Below, one piece after another: positions 5,261-6,436 of a stretch of 6,436 nt of DNA. The notes under the pieces are model-generated. The model was not told the DNA's origin, ran no database searches, and saw nothing but the letters and a program-made list of their open reading frames with translations. Position 1 is the stretch's first letter. Every line of letters begins with the position of its first letter. The DNA is from an uncultured Acidocella sp. (GTDB taxonomy: Bacteria; Pseudomonadota; Alphaproteobacteria; Acetobacterales; Acetobacteraceae). Both the position numbers and the translations under genes were made by a program. The stretch spans positions 1 to 6,436 of the forward strand of contig NZ_CAMIIE010000111.1 of the NCBI RefSeq assembly GCF_946222605.1. Direction: 5' to 3'.

Positions 5261-6295
5261 TTACGAAACCGGCTTATAAACCAGCAGCCGCAGCGTCCCC
5301 GGCGCGAAATTGTAGCGCGGCGCGAAGCCAGGATGTTTCACCTTGCCCTTGCCCTGCGGCGTGGCGGTCACCAGAAATACATCGCCATTCGCCTCATCCA
5401 GCGCCATCGTCCGCGCGCCGATCTGCGTCTTCACCGGCGCCAGCGCCTGGTAATGATCGGCGTCGATCTCGCGAATCACCGAGAGCGTGCCGGTGCTGTT
5501 GGCGCTGAACACCAGATGCCGCTTGGCATCGAAGGCGGCGCTGTCTGACCCTTTGCCGATGTTCAGCAGCGCCACCTGGGCGCCGGTGGCGGCATTCACC
5601 ACCGCCAGCTTGCCGTTCTGGCAACTGGCGAAAACCCGCATCGTGGCGGTATCCATCGCCATGCCGGTCGGCGCCGCGCAACCGGACAACGCGTCGCTGG
5701 TGACGAGCTTCTTCGCCTTGGTGTCGACCACCGCGATCTGGTTCTTGTCATTCAGCGCCACGTAAAGCCGGCCCTGCCCATCGGCCACCAGATATTCCGG
5801 CTTGCCGGGCAGATCGATCCTGGTCTCCTGATCGGTGGCCGGGTCGAGTGCCAGCACCGCCTGGGAGTCGCCGGCGGCAACGAAAATATCATGGCTGGCG
5901 GCATCGAACACCATGCCGTCAGTATCCTCGAGCGACGGCAGCGTCTTGATCAGCTTCAGCGTCGCCGGATCGAACTCCGACAGCGTCTTGGTGCCGGAAC
6001 TGTCGGTATAGCCATCCCCGGTGGCAGGATCGAAGGCGATGCCATGGGTATCGTCCAGCCCGCTCACCTCGCCCTGTAGCTTGCCGGTGGCAATATCCAC
6101 CACGCTCACCGCCTTGCCATGGGCGATGAAAAGCTGCCCGGTGGCCGCGTGATAATGCAGATAATCCCAATGCGCGCCGCCGCCGAGCGGAATCGTCTTT
6201 GCCAGCACGTAGGCGGGCGCGGCGGCTTGGGCGATGGGCGCGCAAGCGGCCGAGAGGCAGAGCGCCGCAAATCCGGCTTGCCAAAGATGTCGCAT
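5261..6295 (-). CDS. Secreted YncE-like beta-propeller protein
   Basis: This 344-residue protein has a signal peptide (1 to about 24, MRHLWQAGFAALCLSAAC..., cleavage likely near AQA|AAP), so it should act in the periplasm. The Cys at 18 is not in a good lipobox (SAAC, Leu one place too early), so a lipoprotein is unlikely. The body is built of repeats about 42 residues long, matching the blades of a seven-bladed propeller. GIAFDPATGDGY (85), GMVFDAASHDIF (127), GMAMDTATMRVF (211), SAAFDAKRHLVF (252) and TMALDEANGDVF (296) are equivalent strands, alternating with VVDIATGKL, FDPATLKLI, LDPATDQET and VVNAATGAQ. Two cysteines in the mature part (206, 225) could form a disulfide. No enzyme active site is recognisable. 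E. coli yncE lies beside the TonB-receptor gene yncD, which parallels the receptor here. The start at 6295 has AAAAGGA about 6 bases upstream. The gene lies between two copies of the composite repeat. Confidence 0.85.
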   Translation of the reverse strand: MRHLWQAGFAALCLSAACAPIAQAAAPAYVLAKTIPLGGGAHWDYLHYHAATGQLFIAHGKAVSVVDIATGKLQGEVSGLDDTHGIAFDPATGDGYTDSSGTKTLSEFDPATLKLIKTLPSLEDTDGMVFDAASHDIFVAAGDSQAVLALDPATDQETRIDLPGKPEYLVADGQGRLYVALNDKNQIAVVDTKAKKLVTSDALSGCAAPTGMAMDTATMRVFASCQNGKLAVVNAATGAQVALLNIGKGSDSAAFDAKRHLVFSANSTGTLSVIREIDADHYQALAPVKTQIGARTMALDEANGDVFLVTATPQGKGKVKHPGFAPRYNFAPGTLRLLVYKPVS

Positions 6296-6331
6296 ATCAA
6301 ATCCTTTTGAGCGGTGGGGAAATTAGCGGGG

Positions 6332-6361
6332 TATCTGTTTATCCTGAGGCTGGGGCGTCAA
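6332..6361 (-). promoter_or_regulatory. Candidate sigma70-type promoter of the yncE-like gene, inside a repeat
   Basis: On the minus strand TTGACG (6361-6356) is followed after 17 bases by ACAGAT (6338-6333), or after 18 by CAGATA (6337-6332). These are acceptable -35 and -10 hexamers, about 40 bp upstream of the start codon. The elements are formed by hairpin A of repeat copy 2. The flanking arm ATCTGTTTATC lies just upstream of the -35, and the matching arm GATAAACAGAT covers the -10. An alternative is that the match is a coincidence of the conserved repeat core, because the same TTGACG also occurs in copy 1. Confidence 0.45.
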
Positions 6362-6427
6362 GATAAACAGATGAGACGGGTCGCCAAACAAGAGCCAGAG
6401 CGAGCGGGTGTAAACCCATCTCGCTCT
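6333..6427 (+). repeat. Composite palindromic repeat, copy 2 (hairpin A + linker + hairpin B)
   Basis: This is a 95-bp unit with the same segment lengths as the one at 5115-5209. Hairpin A (6333-6372) has perfect 11-bp outer arms ATCTGTTTATC (6333-6343) and GATAAACAGAT (6362-6372), then TGA/TCA and GC/GC, around a TGGG loop. The 24-bp linker (6373-6396) again holds CGCCAAA at the same offset. Hairpin B (6397-6427) has perfect 8-bp arms AGAGCGAG/CTCGCTCT plus GGGT-GTAA-ACCC. It matches hairpin B of the other copy at 28 of 31 positions. The copy lies upstream of the yncE-like gene and covers its probable promoter. Confidence 0.8.
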
Positions 6428-6436
6428 AATTTCATG
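6428..6436 (-). repeat. Possible start of another repeat unit, cut by the window edge
   Basis: The final bases AATTTCATG are the exact reverse complement of CATGAAATT at 5152-5160, which spans the end of hairpin A and the start of the linker in repeat copy 1. This suggests that an inverted hairpin A follows directly beyond the window. Nine bases is little evidence. Confidence 0.3.

Noticed and set aside
6333..6372. Perfect 11-bp arms read as a Fur box or simple operator
   Set aside because: The arms do not resemble the GATAATGAT Fur consensus. The same 40-bp hairpin framework with different arms recurs at 5115-5154, away from any start codon, so a repeat family explains it better, although promoter use is not excluded.

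Overview
The window is GC-rich (by eye around 60-65 % GC) with densely packed genes. It looks like a chromosomal segment of an alphaproteobacterium. The family Acetobacteraceae (Acidocella/Acidiphilium/Gluconobacter-like) is a reasonable guess. The guess rests on protein style, such as a TonB-dependent receptor whose mature N-terminus carries LDLGSVLATG, and on the lack of TTA, CTA and TCA codons in that receptor. There is no rRNA or other taxonomic marker, so the assignment is soft. I see no tRNA, CRISPR array, transposase or phage gene.

Layout, left to right. Positions 1-56 hold the first 18 codons of an unidentified minus-strand gene with a strong Shine-Dalgarno (SD) sequence. A GC-rich hairpin terminator (125-161) separates it from a TonB-dependent outer-membrane receptor (177-2582, minus). 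After a 92-bp AT-rich spacer come fetB (2675-3472, minus) and fetA (3469-4077, minus). These encode the permease and ATPase of a FetAB/UPF0014-type ABC transporter and overlap by an ATGA junction. A 140-bp divergent intergenic region carrying a GTAGC-N4-GCTAC palindrome separates fetA from an RpiR/MurR-family regulator (4218-5108, plus). Converging on the regulator is a secreted YncE-like beta-propeller (5261-6295, minus).

The genes probably form one locus. The receptor would import an unknown ligand across the outer membrane. FetAB would move a metal or related substrate across the inner membrane; its E. coli counterpart exports iron. The YncE-like propeller would act in the periplasm; E. 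coli yncE also lies beside a TonB-receptor gene, yncD. The RpiR protein probably controls fetAB and the receptor: its own divergent promoter region and the receptor's leader both carry GTAGC/GCTAC inverted repeats. Its SIS domain lacks the usual sugar-phosphate serine/glycine signature, which fits a non-sugar locus.

The most unusual non-coding content is a 95-bp composite palindromic repeat present twice, exactly 1,218 bp apart, at the two ends of the yncE-like gene. Each copy is a 40-bp hairpin, a 24-bp linker and a 31-bp hairpin. The first hairpin has a conserved core but stem arms that differ by compensatory pair changes. Its core is inverted in one copy relative to the rest of the unit. 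The right-hand copy overlaps the best candidate promoter of the yncE-like gene. The last 9 bases of the window look like the start of another unit in the opposite orientation.
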